Shown piece after piece: positions 22,560 through 32,580 of a stretch of 64,000 nt of DNA (the stretch's first letter is position 1; the number at the start of each line of letters is the position of its first letter). This DNA is from Gonocerus acuteangulatus. Lineage: Eukaryota; Arthropoda; Insecta; Hemiptera; Coreidae. The position numbers and the translations under genes were made by a program. Where the stretch lies: NCBI GenBank assembly GCA_946811695.1, contig OX328125.1, positions 94,664,260 to 94,728,259 of the forward strand, written 5' to 3'. The notes under the pieces are model-generated. The model was not told where the DNA came from, ran no database searches, and was given only the letters and a program-made list of their open reading frames with translations.

Positions 22560-24281
22560 TCATATTTCTTCAAATAGTCCAATTTTCCTTAAGTATCTAA
22601 AAACAAAATCTATAAATTGGCTTCCTTCTGCTAACAACTCTGTTAGATTTATAGCTGGGAGGGGAAATGAGTTAAGTCTTAAACAGTCCGTTAGTAAGTG
22701 TTTAATAGTTAAAAAAGTGTTACATATTGGGCAAATCGGTGCTTGTTCTCTGGTCATTAGGAATGAGTGTGTAAGTCTAGTGTGTCCAATCCGTAAACGT
22801 GTCAGTACTACTTCTTCTCTTCTTGTACTTCTGTTGCTCGATGGCCAGTCAGTAATTGTAGATTTAATTTCACGTAGTTTGTTGTCTCTTGTCCTGTACC
22901 ATACATCGTACCACTGGTTTTCAATGTGTTTCTGTATGTCAGTGAAAACGTCTTCGTATGTTATGTCTGTGACGTCGTATTGGTTTCGTGTTGTGGAGAA
23001 TTTTGCTTGTCTGTCTACATTCGTACTTTGTGGTATATCTTCATGACCGGGAAGCCAATAAATAGTTATTCGTTTCTTCAATGAATGTATTGTATCGTGA
23101 ATTTGTGTTACAATTGGATGTGTGCTAAAGATGTCTTGTATGGCTATAAGGGAACTGAGAGAGTCTGTACAAATGATAATGTCGTTTTCTTGTCTTGTAT
23201 TGATCTTGGTCAGTGCTAGAAGTATTGCTCGTAATTCAGCTGTGTATGTTGTCGTAATGTCAGGCAGTTTATTAACTATTATTGTTTCTCCTATTACAAC
23301 AGCTATTCCTGTACCGTGTTGTGTTTTAGATGCGTCTGTGTATACAAATAATGACTCTAAATGATCTTTAAGGTAAGCATTAAATTTGTTTTTATATATA
23401 ATGCCAGATGTTGGGTCATGCTTTCTGTGTTTAGTCAAAGTTAAATTTATTGTTAGATTATGGGTTGTCCAAGGAGGGAAAATGTGAGTTGTTTTTTGTA
23501 TAATTTTTGTTGGGTCAAAGTAGTGGTTGGTAATTTCGCGAAATCTAATGTAAAGTGGCTTTTGTAATGTAGGGTTCATGTTATATGTTTCGGCGTATGG
23601 ATTGTGGATGTACTTAAGGCATGGACTATTTAAAGATATACTCTTAAGTACAAACTTACTTATTAGCATCTTTCGCCTGTATTCTAGCGGATACTCTCCA
23701 GACTCGGCACAAAGGCTATTGGTCGGGCTGGTTCTAAAGGCACCGGTAGCTAACCTTAGTCCCGTGTAATGGACAGAATCTAGCAACTTTAGAAGATTGG
23801 GCTTGGCAGAGGAATATGCTACACATCCATAATCTAGTATCGAACGAGTAAATGCTCGATAGAACGTTAGCATTAGACTCCTGTCAGCACCCCATTTCGT
23901 ATTTCCCAGAACTCTCAAGAGATTAAGTGATTTCTTTGATCTCTTACAGAGTTCTTTGACATGGGGTACCCAAGTTAGTTTGCTGTCAAATAATATACCC
24001 AAAAAGTTTATAACTTTTTCTTCCCTTAATTTTCTATTGTAAATAAATAAATTAATGTTAGGAGCCCTTTTCTTTTTTGTGAAAAGTATAAGTTTTGTTT
24101 TTTCTATTGAAAACTTCAGACCATTCCAATTGGTCCATCTTTCTAATAATCGAAGAGCATTCTGCATGGTTTCTTCCAGGGCACTAATATCTTTAGATGA
24201 TGAATAAACCAATAAGTCATCGACATACTGGCAGTATTCTACACCTGGAGGTAAGCTGTACTTTATACTGTCCATCCCCAC
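22560..24281 (-). CDS. LINE ORF2, part 3: RT palm end, RNase H, Cys/His finger
   Basis: 573 codons, not a separate gene: it continues ORF2 after a +1 indel at the G run 24316-24319. QGGVLS, just before this frame's first Met, is the conserved RT block. YVDD at residues 19-22 is the RT catalytic motif. RNase H follows with YTDAS (D316), AELRA (E349), CTDSL (D373) and VDRQAK (D423), so the four acidic residues are present. The C-terminus has CPICN and HLLTDC, the usual finger closing I-type ORF2, and stops at 22560. No premature stop within the frame. Confidence 0.9.
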   Translation of the reverse strand: MGMDSIKYSLPPGVEYCQYVDDLLVYSSSKDISALEETMQNALRLLERWTNWNGLKFSIEKTKLILFTKKKRAPNINLFIYNRKLREEKVINFLGILFDSKLTWVPHVKELCKRSKKSLNLLRVLGNTKWGADRSLMLTFYRAFTRSILDYGCVAYSSAKPNLLKLLDSVHYTGLRLATGAFRTSPTNSLCAESGEYPLEYRRKMLISKFVLKSISLNSPCLKYIHNPYAETYNMNPTLQKPLYIRFREITNHYFDPTKIIQKTTHIFPPWTTHNLTINLTLTKHRKHDPTSGIIYKNKFNAYLKDHLESLFVYTDASKTQHGTGIAVVIGETIIVNKLPDITTTYTAELRAILLALTKINTRQENDIIICTDSLSSLIAIQDIFSTHPIVTQIHDTIHSLKKRITIYWLPGHEDIPQSTNVDRQAKFSTTRNQYDVTDITYEDVFTDIQKHIENQWYDVWYRTRDNKLREIKSTITDWPSSNRSTRREEVVLTRLRIGHTRLTHSFLMTREQAPICPICNTFLTIKHLLTDCLRLNSFPLPAINLTELLAEGSQFIDFVFRYLRKIGLFEEI

Positions 24282-24282
24282 C

Positions 24283-25476
24283 TTAAATAAAGTAGTGCTT
24301 AGAACCCCTCCCTGAGGGGTTAAATGAGTCAGAGATGGTTGATCCCACTTTAACTTTGAATGTCCTGTTGGTCAAAAAGTGTTTGATAAACATTAACATC
24401 TTTCCACCAACATTCCATTCATTAAGTTTATAGACCAAAGTTCCAGACCAGACTGTGTCGTAGGCTTTTTCAATGTCAAAAGAGACTGCTAATGTAGATT
24501 TTTTATGGATAAAAGCATTTAAAATGTTGTTTTCTAGGCACACAATGTGGTCTGAAGTCGAATGATTAGTTCGGAATCCACACTGGAAATCTGATAGCAG
24601 TTTATTTTTTTCAAGAAACCACGTTAGCCTTCTATTGACCATTCTCTCAAAAAGCTTACAAACACAGCTGGTCAAGGAAATTGGTCTATAGCTTGTGGGT
24701 AAAAGACTTTCCTTGTTTGCCTTCAACACAGGAACTATCAGTGATTCCTTCCACGAGACAGGATATACCCCGGAATCAAAAGCGCTGTTAAACATTTCTA
24801 ACAGTTTCCTGATCATCGGATAGGGAATGTTCTTAATGATTTCATTGCTTATTCCATCGGCTCCAGGAGATGTATTTTTTAACCTATTAAGTGCGTAATT
24901 TAACTCAGTTAATGAAAACGGTTCATTCAGGGGGTTTAAATTACTATAATTAAGGTTAAGTGGAATATTCCCAATTATTGATCTATAATGATTAGATTCA
25001 GGAGAGTTTTGCTGAGCCCTATGAATATTTTCGAAATGTTCTCCGAGTAAATTGGAAATTTGGAATGGATCAGTTACAATAGAGTTACTGTGTCTAATTG
25101 CAGCTATTGGTTTTCTGTAAGACCTTTTTTGAATTTTATCAATAGTATTCCAAATTAATTTTATGGGCGTATGCCTATTAATAGATTCTAAAAATGTAAT
25201 CCATGCCTGTTTCTTAGACGTTCTTATTATCCATTGAGTTTTGGCTTTTTGTTCTTTGTATTTTAAATAAAAATTATGTGATGGACATCTATTAAATTTA
25301 TGAAGAGCTTTACGTCTCTCTCGGACGGCATCGCTACATTCTTGGGTCCACCATGGTACTGGACTTTTTTTATATTGATGAGGAGTTTTCGGGATATTAA
25401 GGTTGGCAGCATCAATAAGTGCTTGATGAAACATTTCGAGATTTTTAATGCTTTCCAGCACAGAGTGGTTTGACAA
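24283..25476 (-). CDS. LINE ORF2, part 2: linker and RT fingers/palm
   Basis: 397 codons, the middle of ORF2. PWWTQECSDAVRERR marks the endonuclease-RT linker. RT blocks follow: SYRPISLTSCVCKLFERM, GFRTNHSTSDHI, and SFDIEKAYDTVW with the first catalytic Asp. It ends artificially after FNPSGRGSKHYFI because of one extra base in the G run at 24316-24319; in the neighbouring frame the expected QGGVLS block continues. It lacks its own start: the Met is internal to ORF2. Confidence 0.88.
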   Translation of the reverse strand: MSNHSVLESIKNLEMFHQALIDAANLNIPKTPHQYKKSPVPWWTQECSDAVRERRKALHKFNRCPSHNFYLKYKEQKAKTQWIIRTSKKQAWITFLESINRHTPIKLIWNTIDKIQKRSYRKPIAAIRHSNSIVTDPFQISNLLGEHFENIHRAQQNSPESNHYRSIIGNIPLNLNYSNLNPLNEPFSLTELNYALNRLKNTSPGADGISNEIIKNIPYPMIRKLLEMFNSAFDSGVYPVSWKESLIVPVLKANKESLLPTSYRPISLTSCVCKLFERMVNRRLTWFLEKNKLLSDFQCGFRTNHSTSDHIVCLENNILNAFIHKKSTLAVSFDIEKAYDTVWSGTLVYKLNEWNVGGKMLMFIKHFLTNRTFKVKVGSTISDSFNPSGRGSKHYFI

Positions 25477-26198
25477 ATAATTTTGAAATTCATTCCATTT
25501 AGCTTTTTTGTGTTATACTTTGGAGTGGAGGAGAATCGAGGGGAGGGAGAGTCGGTAGAAATTAAAATTGGGAAGTGATCACTACCTAGAAGATCACTAT
25601 AAGTTTCCCAAGAGAACCGTGTGTAAACTGAGCTTGAGGAAGCGGACAAATCAATATTAGAATACGTTCTATTTTTAGGGCAAAGGTGTGTTGGAGAATG
25701 GGTATTTAGTGGAATAAGATCATGAATTTCGAGTAGTCTTTGAATCAAGAGGCCTCTGGAATTATTTCCCACTGACCCCCAAATGTTGTTTTGAGAGTTA
25801 ACATCTCCAAGCAACAGAATTGGGGGTGGCAGTTGAAGAAATAGATCTTTGAGTGAATTTAAATCCAGGGATTGCCCAGGAGGGAGATATAGAGAACAGA
25901 CAGTAATTCTAAAGGGTATAAATACAGACGCAGCAACAGCTTGTAATGTTGTGAAGAGCCGCACGGGTTCGCTGTAGATGCTATGCCTAACATATACAGC
26001 GACTCCACCGGATGCTCTACCTCCTAGAGAATAGCTCTTACTGTAAACATTGAAACCATTTATGTCGATACTTTCATTAGGATGGGTATGGGTTTCTTGT
26101 AATGCAAAAATATGGATATACTTTTGTTGTAACAGGTATGATAAATCAGCTTTATGCCTTAGTATACCATTGAGATTCCATTGGCAAATAAGGATCAT
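25263..26198 (-). CDS. LINE ORF2, part 1: AP-type endonuclease
   Basis: The ORF2 start is taken at 26198 (MILICQWNLNGI). The endonuclease motifs are intact: QWNLNGI (Asn), LQETH (Glu), GGVAVYVR, SLYLPPG (Tyr), LLGDVNSQNNIWGS (Asp/Asn), NIDLSAS (Asp) and GSDHFPI (Asp-His). It nicks target DNA for target-primed reverse transcription. Real homology ends near 25509; codons beyond that (after STPKYNTKK) are out of frame because one base is missing in the T run 25504-25509. The remaining ORF2 continues in the overlapping frame. Confidence 0.9.
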   Translation of the reverse strand: MILICQWNLNGILRHKADLSYLLQQKYIHIFALQETHTHPNESIDINGFNVYSKSYSLGGRASGGVAVYVRHSIYSEPVRLFTTLQAVAASVFIPFRITVCSLYLPPGQSLDLNSLKDLFLQLPPPILLLGDVNSQNNIWGSVGNNSRGLLIQRLLEIHDLIPLNTHSPTHLCPKNRTYSNIDLSASSSSVYTRFSWETYSDLLGSDHFPILISTDSPSPRFSSTPKYNTKKLNGMNFKIICQTTLCWKALKISKCFIKHLLMLPTLISRKLLINIKKVQYHGGPKNVAMPSERDVKLFINLIDVHHIIFI

Positions 26199-26691
26199 TT
26201 AAAATGTAAATAAATAACAAAAATATTAATAAAATATTAGTCAACTTGAGATTTAATCTACCCGAAAATTCGAGTAAAATACCATATATAAATTCAGGTG
26301 TAAATAATCGTATATTAGTGATAAATGGCGGATCACTGTTTAATATACAAAGAAATATTGGAAAGCTATATATAAAAGTAGAAAATACATGTAAAAGATG
26401 CAAATAAGTAGCCTGAATATTCTTCAGCGTCGGTATGGCCGTAATCAATACCAAATGTAAGATTTTTTTGCTGGTTATAATGAACTTTGAAAGAGCTAAG
26501 TTATAGGAGATAATAAGAAATGTTAATCTAAAAAGTTCAATTTCTTGGAAAAACAAAATTAGGAGTAGGGGGATGAGATAATAAAAACTAAAAAAAAGAC
26601 AAAGTGATATTAATAATATGGAAAATATATTAGAAATAAGTAGAAAAGGAAGAAAATTAAACGAAAATGAAGTTAATTTAATTAAAAACAT
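26152..26691 (-). CDS. Hydrophobic ORF between LINE ORF1 and ORF2
   Basis: 179 codons, starting 56 nt after the ORF1 stop and overlapping the ORF2 start in another frame. Very rich in Leu, Ile and Phe, with several stretches that would read as membrane segments (residues about 10-46 and 150-166). The strand is T-rich, which lowers stop frequency and favours such residues, so a compositional artefact is likely. No homologue recognised; kept because it fills the whole inter-ORF gap. Confidence 0.25.
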   Translation of the reverse strand: MFLIKLTSFSFNFLPFLLISNIFSILLISLCLFFSFYYLIPLLLILFFQEIELFRLTFLIISYNLALSKFIITSKKILHLVLITAIPTLKNIQATYLHLLHVFSTFIYSFPIFLCILNSDPPFITNIRLFTPEFIYGILLEFSGRLNLKLTNILLIFLLFIYILNDPYLPMESQWYTKA

Positions 26692-26746
26692 GTTGGGGAA
26701 GGGGTGTGAACTTGAAACATTATGGAAATATAGTTAGAATAAAGAA

Positions 26747-28069
26747 TTATTTTTCCCTATTTCTGCCTCTGTATTCTGGGTACCTTTGTGTTTTTGGTGG
26801 GTCTTGATGCTGAGTTCCATCTATCGGCCTTATCAGGTCTTCTGATGGTCCAGGGATGATTTTGGGTCCCGGCTCCTTGTCCAGTCCTGCTCTAGCAATT
26901 TCTGGGATTTTGTCGTCATTGTCCTTTCCTTTCTTCCGACCCTTTCGAGTTTTTCCATTTTCTGTCTTAGATAAATCTATATCTTTGCTTCTAGGAGTTG
27001 CTTCTGGTGGGTACTTCTTCAGTATTCTGTTTTCCATTTCAACGAAGAGAGTTTCAATTCTACGAAACACTTCTTCAAAGCCTTTCGAGAGAATATTTTC
27101 TGTATTTTGACCGATATTTGATGGCTGTGCAATAGAGTGAACCTGCTGTTCAAGTCCTCTCACTACGTTAGTCAATGCACTCAGATGTTCTTTAAACTCT
27201 GGATTTTGGTTTTGCATTACTTTTTTAGCGTAAGTATTCGTCGCTAAAAGCCGCCTTTTTGCTTCTCCATAAGATAATTTTTCAAGAGTCATTTTGGATA
27301 AAATATTTTGTTCTAATTTATACAAAGGACAGTCTTTATCTAGCGAATGATGACCTTGACTACAGTTGACACATTTTATTTTACTACAAGGGCCTTCGTG
27401 TTTAACTTCCGAGCAATTCGGGCATATTTGAAGCGATGCACATCTTTTAGCTGGGTGGTTGAGTCTAAAACACTGAAAACACCTCATAGGTAATGGTATG
27501 AAGGGGTCTAGTCTTGTTATCAGATGACCTAACCTTATTTTGCTAGGCAACGAGCCGCCATTGAATGTTACTACAAACAATACCCTTCCTTTCTTCGGAG
27601 TTATTCTTTGTAAATTAACAATATTACAATAATCTTCTTTAAGTTCGTTCAGGATAATCGAGTCTGACATATTTTCGATATCTTGGCAACGAAAAATACC
27701 TTTTATATAATTCAATTTTTCATGTGGAGTAACGGAAATATTGTAATCATTGTAGAATTTCTTTGAATCCAGTAGACTTTTACTAACATTTAGGTTTGGG
27801 CATCTTATTAATAAGGTTCCATTCCTTCTATTTTTGTTAATACTTAGCTCCTTACTAAATTGTTTACCCCACTTATTTATTAAAAAAGGATTAATATTGT
27901 TGAAATTTTTACCTTCATCAAGTATGGTAACGGTTAGGTACTCATAGAATTCTTCTTCAGACGAATTATTTTCTTCATTTACTGCATCAAACCAATTCTT
28001 CTTATTTACCGAGTCACTATTATTACTAAGTTGCACTTTTGAACTATTATTTCGTTTATCTAATATCAT
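26747..28069 (-). CDS. LINE ORF1 (Gag-like nucleic-acid-binding protein)
   Basis: 440 codons, intact ATG to stop. The N-terminal 120 residues are polar and acidic. Residues about 120-195 resemble the region preceding the zinc knuckles in Jockey/I-type ORF1 proteins (GIFRCQ to PMRCFQC). Three knuckles follow: CFQCFRLNHPAKRC (197-210, CX2CX4HX4C), CPNCSEVKHEGPC (216-228) and CVNCSQGHHSLDKDC (233-247). The C-terminus is charged and Pro-rich. Its likely role is binding element RNA in the ribonucleoprotein and chaperoning target-primed reverse transcription. Confidence 0.92.
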   Translation of the reverse strand: MILDKRNNSSKVQLSNNSDSVNKKNWFDAVNEENNSSEEEFYEYLTVTILDEGKNFNNINPFLINKWGKQFSKELSINKNRRNGTLLIRCPNLNVSKSLLDSKKFYNDYNISVTPHEKLNYIKGIFRCQDIENMSDSIILNELKEDYCNIVNLQRITPKKGRVLFVVTFNGGSLPSKIRLGHLITRLDPFIPLPMRCFQCFRLNHPAKRCASLQICPNCSEVKHEGPCSKIKCVNCSQGHHSLDKDCPLYKLEQNILSKMTLEKLSYGEAKRRLLATNTYAKKVMQNQNPEFKEHLSALTNVVRGLEQQVHSIAQPSNIGQNTENILSKGFEEVFRRIETLFVEMENRILKKYPPEATPRSKDIDLSKTENGKTRKGRKKGKDNDDKIPEIARAGLDKEPGPKIIPGPSEDLIRPIDGTQHQDPPKTQRYPEYRGRNREK

Positions 28070-28085
28070 AATGTTGGGTTTTTAG

Positions 28086-28118
28086 TTGGAGACTAAAAGC
28101 ACACAGCTTTTAGCTCCA
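28086..28118 (-). promoter_or_regulatory. Hairpin in LINE 5' UTR
   Basis: On the minus strand TTGGAGCTAAAAGC is followed after TGTGT by GCTTTTAGTCTCCAA, a stem of about 14 bp with one bulge, ending about 17 nt before the ORF1 ATG. It could affect translation or RNA recognition; its function is not known. Confidence 0.55.
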
Positions 28119-28158
28119 AAACCAAACATATTAGTTTATAAATTAACAATTAGTTTAT

Positions 28159-28727
28159 AAATTGGGTGCACAACAATTTTCTTCTCTCTAGGTATCCAGA
28201 GTTATCGTTTAATGTTGTACTACATACATGTTGTAAAGAGTAGAGCCAGTTAATTTCAATAAATATTTTTTAAAAAAATAAAAATTCATATTCAATATTT
28301 TCATTGGTAATTATTTTAAGCTTTGACCTAAGATGATTAGAATTTTTTAATCATTAAGGACTACAAAAAAGGAAAAATACACTTCAAACAAATAATGAAT
28401 TGTGAATACAAATTATTGTAATAGGAAGTAAAATGTTACGCTAAAAGGTTTACAGCTATATTCTGGGTTCCTACAATCTGAAAAATTATATTTCATATAA
28501 CATTAATAGTTTTCCTATATTGAACAAGAGTTATAATGCATAAGTCTTTCTCTTTATTTAACGAAAAAAAGATTAAAAAAAAACCTTGAATGTCAAAATA
28601 TTTAGATTTATTTGATACTATCGCTAGTACGTTATTATTGTTAAGAAATGTATCTTTTGTCTCTGAAAGTTGAAATATTTCTGGTCATTTGGTCAGGTTC
28701 ATTACCTCATGTTAGACCTGGGCAATA
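28159..28727. other. No recognised feature
   Basis: AT-rich; no motif-bearing frame or terminal repeats seen. Confidence 0.5.
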
Positions 28728-29050
28728 CTGGAATAATTTATTCCTTAAATAAATAAAATGGTTATTCCTGAAATAATTATTTCCGGAATAACGGAAATTC
28801 CTTAAATGTTATTTCATCGTTAAATAAAACAATCTTCATTGTTTTTGTTTCATCTTCATCAAATAACTAGATGTATTTATTCCTTGAATAATTATTTGAA
28901 AATTTGATCATTCTTTGAAATAAATCAACATAATTCTAAAAGCTTTATTTCTGAACTATTTGATAAATGATATTTCAGTATTTTTTATTCATGAAATAAA
29001 TTATTTCACTCAGATGCAAAATAATTATTCCCGAAATAACTTCATCATGA
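28728..29050. repeat. hAT-like leader plus cryptic GAAATAATT repeat
   Basis: TTAGACCTGGGCAATACTGG opens about 320 bp made of variants of CCTGAAATAATTATTCC. It parallels 16286 and 48931 (TGGGCA leader, then a diverged simple repeat). No right end was found. Confidence 0.4.
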
Positions 29051-29141
29051 AATAACGGTTGAAATGGATGAGAATAATGCGAATGGTTAATACTACCATC
29101 AAAACACGAGTTAAGGAGATAATCCTTTTAACATTATTATT

Positions 29142-29306
29142 GGGGTCTCCCCCCGTGGTCTAGTGGTTAAAGTCTTAGATTCTCATGCAGGAGATGGTGG
29201 ATTCGATTCCCGCCGGCAGGAATTTATCATCTAACGGCTCGTTGAGAAAATTCCTCGCTGCAGTTTGGATGTTGGCGATAATGGCCCTGATGTCGATGGG
29301 TCGTAG

Positions 29307-29338
<32 letters not shown>
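29142..29338 (+). mobile_element. tRNA-derived SINE, family A (copy 4)
   Basis: GGGGTCTCCCCCCGTGGTC, TAGTGGTTAAAGTC (A box), GGATTCGATTCCCGCC (B box), a body, then GGCGATAATGGCCC and a poly-A of about 30 nt. The closing GCGCC of the tail is mutated to GGGTC. It still has an A-tail, so it is relatively recent. Confidence 0.87.
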
Positions 29339-29339
<1 letters not shown>

Positions 29340-29560
29340 CGGTGCTAACGTGTTAAATCAGTCTTCAATTTTTAGAGCTCTTTTTTTTTTTGTTAGTAGC
29401 GCATTCTTCATAAATAGAATCTATAAATACAAAAAGTAGGCGATTAGAAAAAGTGTACATCAATAATACGATTTTCAAGATATACACAGTGTTTATGTAG
29501 TTCTTCGACGTTATTCTAATACAGATCCTCCGCAGGCTCAGAGTGCCGTATCTTATTATT

Positions 29561-29618
29561 GGCCGTTTGGCTTACTAGAGAGATAGTGTGGTCAGTACTG
29601 TGCTCTGTCAGCCTGATT
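29561..29618 (-). repeat. Fragment of SINE family D body
   Basis: GAGATAGTGTGGTCAGTACT and GTGCTCTGTCAGCCTGATTT match the body at 19180-19511. The head is missing. Confidence 0.7.
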
Positions 29619-29639
29619 TATTTTTATTTGCAGGTAACC

Positions 29640-30180
29640 ATTGGGTGTACACGTGCATTCCGATTGACCGTACTAGCAGATAAGATATTTCTGGCATTCT
29701 CTCCCATCCATCGTTTTTACTCTAGATCTCCCGGTCGTTAGAACATCCATACGGATCAGTTCTTCCGCTTCTCATACCCCTGAATTTTATATTTAAAAAA
29801 AAACGACTCGAAAGAACTGCGTCATCTTTGCGCGGTTCTCATCCCTAGTGTCATTTAGAAAACATGGAATAGAAACGTTTAATAATTTTTGTAAATTTTT
29901 CGTTAAAGATTTAAACACACCCTGCAAAACATTTCTATGAATGGCTAGATTTACGCGTCACTATGCTCAGAAAACTAAAAATAGCCAAGCGTAAATAACT
30001 CACTTCCGCTATTTAAAACAAGAAGTAATAAAAAACCATATTTTTTTCATTTCCTTAACTTATTTTTATGAAAAAATAAAAATAAACAACAGCAATGGCC
30101 AAAAACTTTGAGGCAATGAGACAACATACGAAGTTAGAGACAACAGACGAAACATGGCACCTTAGACGAAATTCTAGGAG

Positions 30181-30238
<58 letters not shown>

Positions 30239-30540
30239 TAACCTTTTTGAATTTCTAGATGCTACAAATTAAACTGATAAAATTTAACATAAAATAGTTT
30301 TTTTATACCTAAAATTCTGTAATATCATCCTATATTAATTATGAATTATACTCTTCAAATGCCTCCAAATTGCATTTAACATTTTTCATTAATAACTAGT
30401 TCTTCTTATTAAAATAAGAGCTCCTGTGTCCCCCCCCCCCTCATGGATCTTTCTTTCACAGGGTGACCATTACCCAATGTGGTTGATATTGTCCTTAAAA
30501 AAAAAAAAAAAAAAATAGAGACACAAGAGAACGAAAACAA
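29640..30540. other. No gene; long poly-A
   Basis: An A run of about 50 nt at 30186-30234 is probably the tail of an otherwise decayed retroposon. TTTGCAG|GTAACC at about 29631 is a weak joined splice-site motif. Confidence 0.45.
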
Positions 30541-30550
30541 CATTTTTTTA

Positions 30551-30632
30551 AATCTCAAGCTACATCCAGGGTACAGCCACCACCTCCTACATGACAATCC
30601 AAGGCGTTAACCACTAGTCCACGGGGGGACCC
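30551..30632 (-). mobile_element. SINE family A (copy 5, internally deleted)
   Basis: Keeps TCCACGG / CTAGTGGTTAACGCC head parts and ACATCCAGGGTACAGCC body parts; the B box and middle are lost. It is the counterpart of 19777-19948 in the duplicated segment. Confidence 0.7.
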
Positions 30633-30901
30633 GGGAAAGTGTAATTATCAAAATCATTCACGAATAATAAACAGAGTAAGGTTATGTCGGGAACAAAAAC
30701 AAACATGACGTGGAATAGAGTGTGATATCTACAAATAGGGGTCTCCCGTGGTCTAATGGCTAGCGCCTTGGATTCATAAACGAGAGATGGTGGGTTCGAT
30801 TCCCAACCTCCGGCAGGAATTTTATCATCCCATGGCTCGCTGGTAAAATTCCTCGCTGCGCCCTGAATGTCGGCGCTAATGACCTAGATGTAGATGCGCC
30901 G

Positions 30902-30932
<31 letters not shown>

Positions 30933-31357
30933 ACAAATAGAAACACAACGCTATCTACCGGATGCCAGTGCAACCAAGATGTCAAACAATGTTAGAGAGT
31001 TGTATGGATGAATTTACTTATACCACTATCTATTCAAAGAACTAATCAATTGACGTTTAATAAGCATATATTTTGCAATAAGAAATATTGTGGTCAAAAA
31101 TTGAATCCTTTATTTCAGAAACCCGTTAATTAAACATTTTAAAATGTTAGAAAAACTTAAAAAAAAAATCCTAATTTAAAATAAATGAAGTTTTTGGCTT
31201 GAGAAAAAATCGAAGTGTTTCTTATTGTATTGCAAAAACAAAATAATGCTTGGGGGTTCATTTTTAAAATTAGGAAGTTTTTTTTAATTAAAAAATGTGC
31301 ACTTGACGTGTTTCTGAAATAGACGATTCAATTCAGATAAAAAATATTCTACAAAGC
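30633..31357. repeat. Dispersed repeat copy B, interrupted by a SINE
   Basis: Same sequence and orientation as 19949-20478, including the foldback second half (about 31110-31352). A younger SINE at 30739-30928 sits inside with a 12-bp target-site duplication. Confidence 0.8.
30739..30928 (+). mobile_element. tRNA-derived SINE, family A (copy 6) with TSD
   Basis: GGGTCTCCCGTGGTCTAATG, GCTAGCGCC, an anticodon-like TTCATAA loop, GGGTTCGATTCCC (B box), the body, then GGCGCTAATGACC, GATGCGCCG and poly-A. Flanked by ATCTACAAATAG at 30727-30738 and 30929-30940. Absent from the matching site near 20041, so the insertion is younger than the duplication. Confidence 0.92.
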
Positions 31358-32202
31358 TACGATTTCTCCGAATGTGATGGCTCGATGAAAAATTGGTTAG
31401 AAATAGTTTTTTTTTCTAGAAATATACCAACCTTTCGAATATATAAATATCTTATTTTCATCCAGATTTCCCAATCGGTTTCAGAAATTTAAGAAAATAT
31501 ACTAGTCGGTACTTCCGGTTTGCTTACTGAGCATGACGCACAGTGGTACCAGTATGGAAAAAGATCAATTTTCGAAAGGGCTGATTTCGATTATTCAGTT
31601 TGTTCTCACACTTTATTAGCTATAGAATCTAGGAACAGCATACCCCCCCCCCCTGTTTCAAGGTTATTCCCATTAATTTAGACGCGAAGTCGGAATAATG
31701 GAAGTTTGGCAAAATTAGACACTACTATAAATAATTATTATATAATTTCAAAAGACAGAGAAAAAAATTATCAATTTCCTTTTCCTGATCTACGATGGCC
31801 AACTACATCAGTGAAACAGGGCAAAAGAAAATTAGAGCACATTACAACGTTATAAGATATAATTTTATTTATTTATTTATTAAAAGTTTCGCAGTTTTTA
31901 GCGATATACTCTATAACAATAAATGATGATTACATAAATGATAAAAACAGTGATTACAAATAAATGATGATTTAACTATAAATGGAGATATGATGATTTG
32001 ACAATAAATGATGATGACATGATTACAGAATTCATACACATACACACACATATATACATATGCTTATATTATTGCACTATGTCTATATTGTTTATATTTA
32101 CATTATACATTATTATTATCTATAGACTTATAGCGTACATTATTGTATCTATATAATTATTTTATTCATTAATATTATTGTTATTACATTTATTCCTTAT
32201 TA

Positions 32203-32203
32203 T

Positions 32204-32241
<38 letters not shown>

Positions 32242-32246
32242 TATAC
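32203..32246. repeat. (TA)n microsatellite
   Basis: TA run with a few interruptions, immediately before the next repeat. Confidence 0.9.
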
Positions 32247-32263
32247 ATATATATACTTACTAG

Positions 32264-32580
32264 CCGTTACCCGGCGTGCCATACACCTACTTTCTGCATA
32301 TAGAAAAGCCTAAATAAATTAGAAACCAAATAAGTATTATTAAAACCTAATAACACGAATCTGTAACTGTTATGAACCCGTGGCCTCCCAACTGTGAATC
32401 CTAGACGACTTTGACCTAACCTATAACACCCCCCGTATCAAGACATACATGTATACCAAGTTTCGTAAAAATTGGTCTAACAGTGTGGATTTGTATAAGG
32501 GACAAACATACAGACAGACAGCTGGTAGATTTTTTTGACCTAGCCTACGGCACTCCCCGTTTATGTTCAGATTTAGTTAA
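32264..32580 (-). repeat. Dispersed repeat, Helitron-like 3' end (family 2)
   Basis: CTAGCCGTTACCCGGCGTGCC then AAAAGCCTAAATAAATTAG and CCAAGTTTCGTAAAAATTGG match 7086-7430. On the minus strand it ends GGTAACGGCTAG before T. Confidence 0.5.

Larger units (their letters stand above)
22187..28145 (-). mobile_element. Full-length I-like non-LTR retrotransposon
   Basis: 5.96 kb, minus strand, bounded by a perfect 13-bp target-site duplication ACAATTAGTTTAT (22174-22186 and 28146-28158). Order: 5' UTR of about 76 nt, ORF1 with zinc knuckles, a 548-bp gap, ORF2 with AP endonuclease, reverse transcriptase, RNase H and a C-terminal Cys/His finger, a 3' UTR of about 370 bp, and a short tandem AAAT-type tail. 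RNase H after RT plus a CCHC ORF1 and a tandem-repeat tail points to the I superfamily; the exact clade is not assigned. Two single-base indels, both in homopolymers, split ORF2. Transcription and mobility are unknown. Confidence 0.93.

Noticed and set aside
22717..23769. Plus-strand ORFs of 63-109 codons
   Set aside because: Antisense shadows of the LINE ORF2 RNase H and RT region.
30739..30928. tRNA gene with CAT anticodon
   Set aside because: The tRNA-like head lacks a paired acceptor stem and is fused to a SINE body with poly-A and target duplication.
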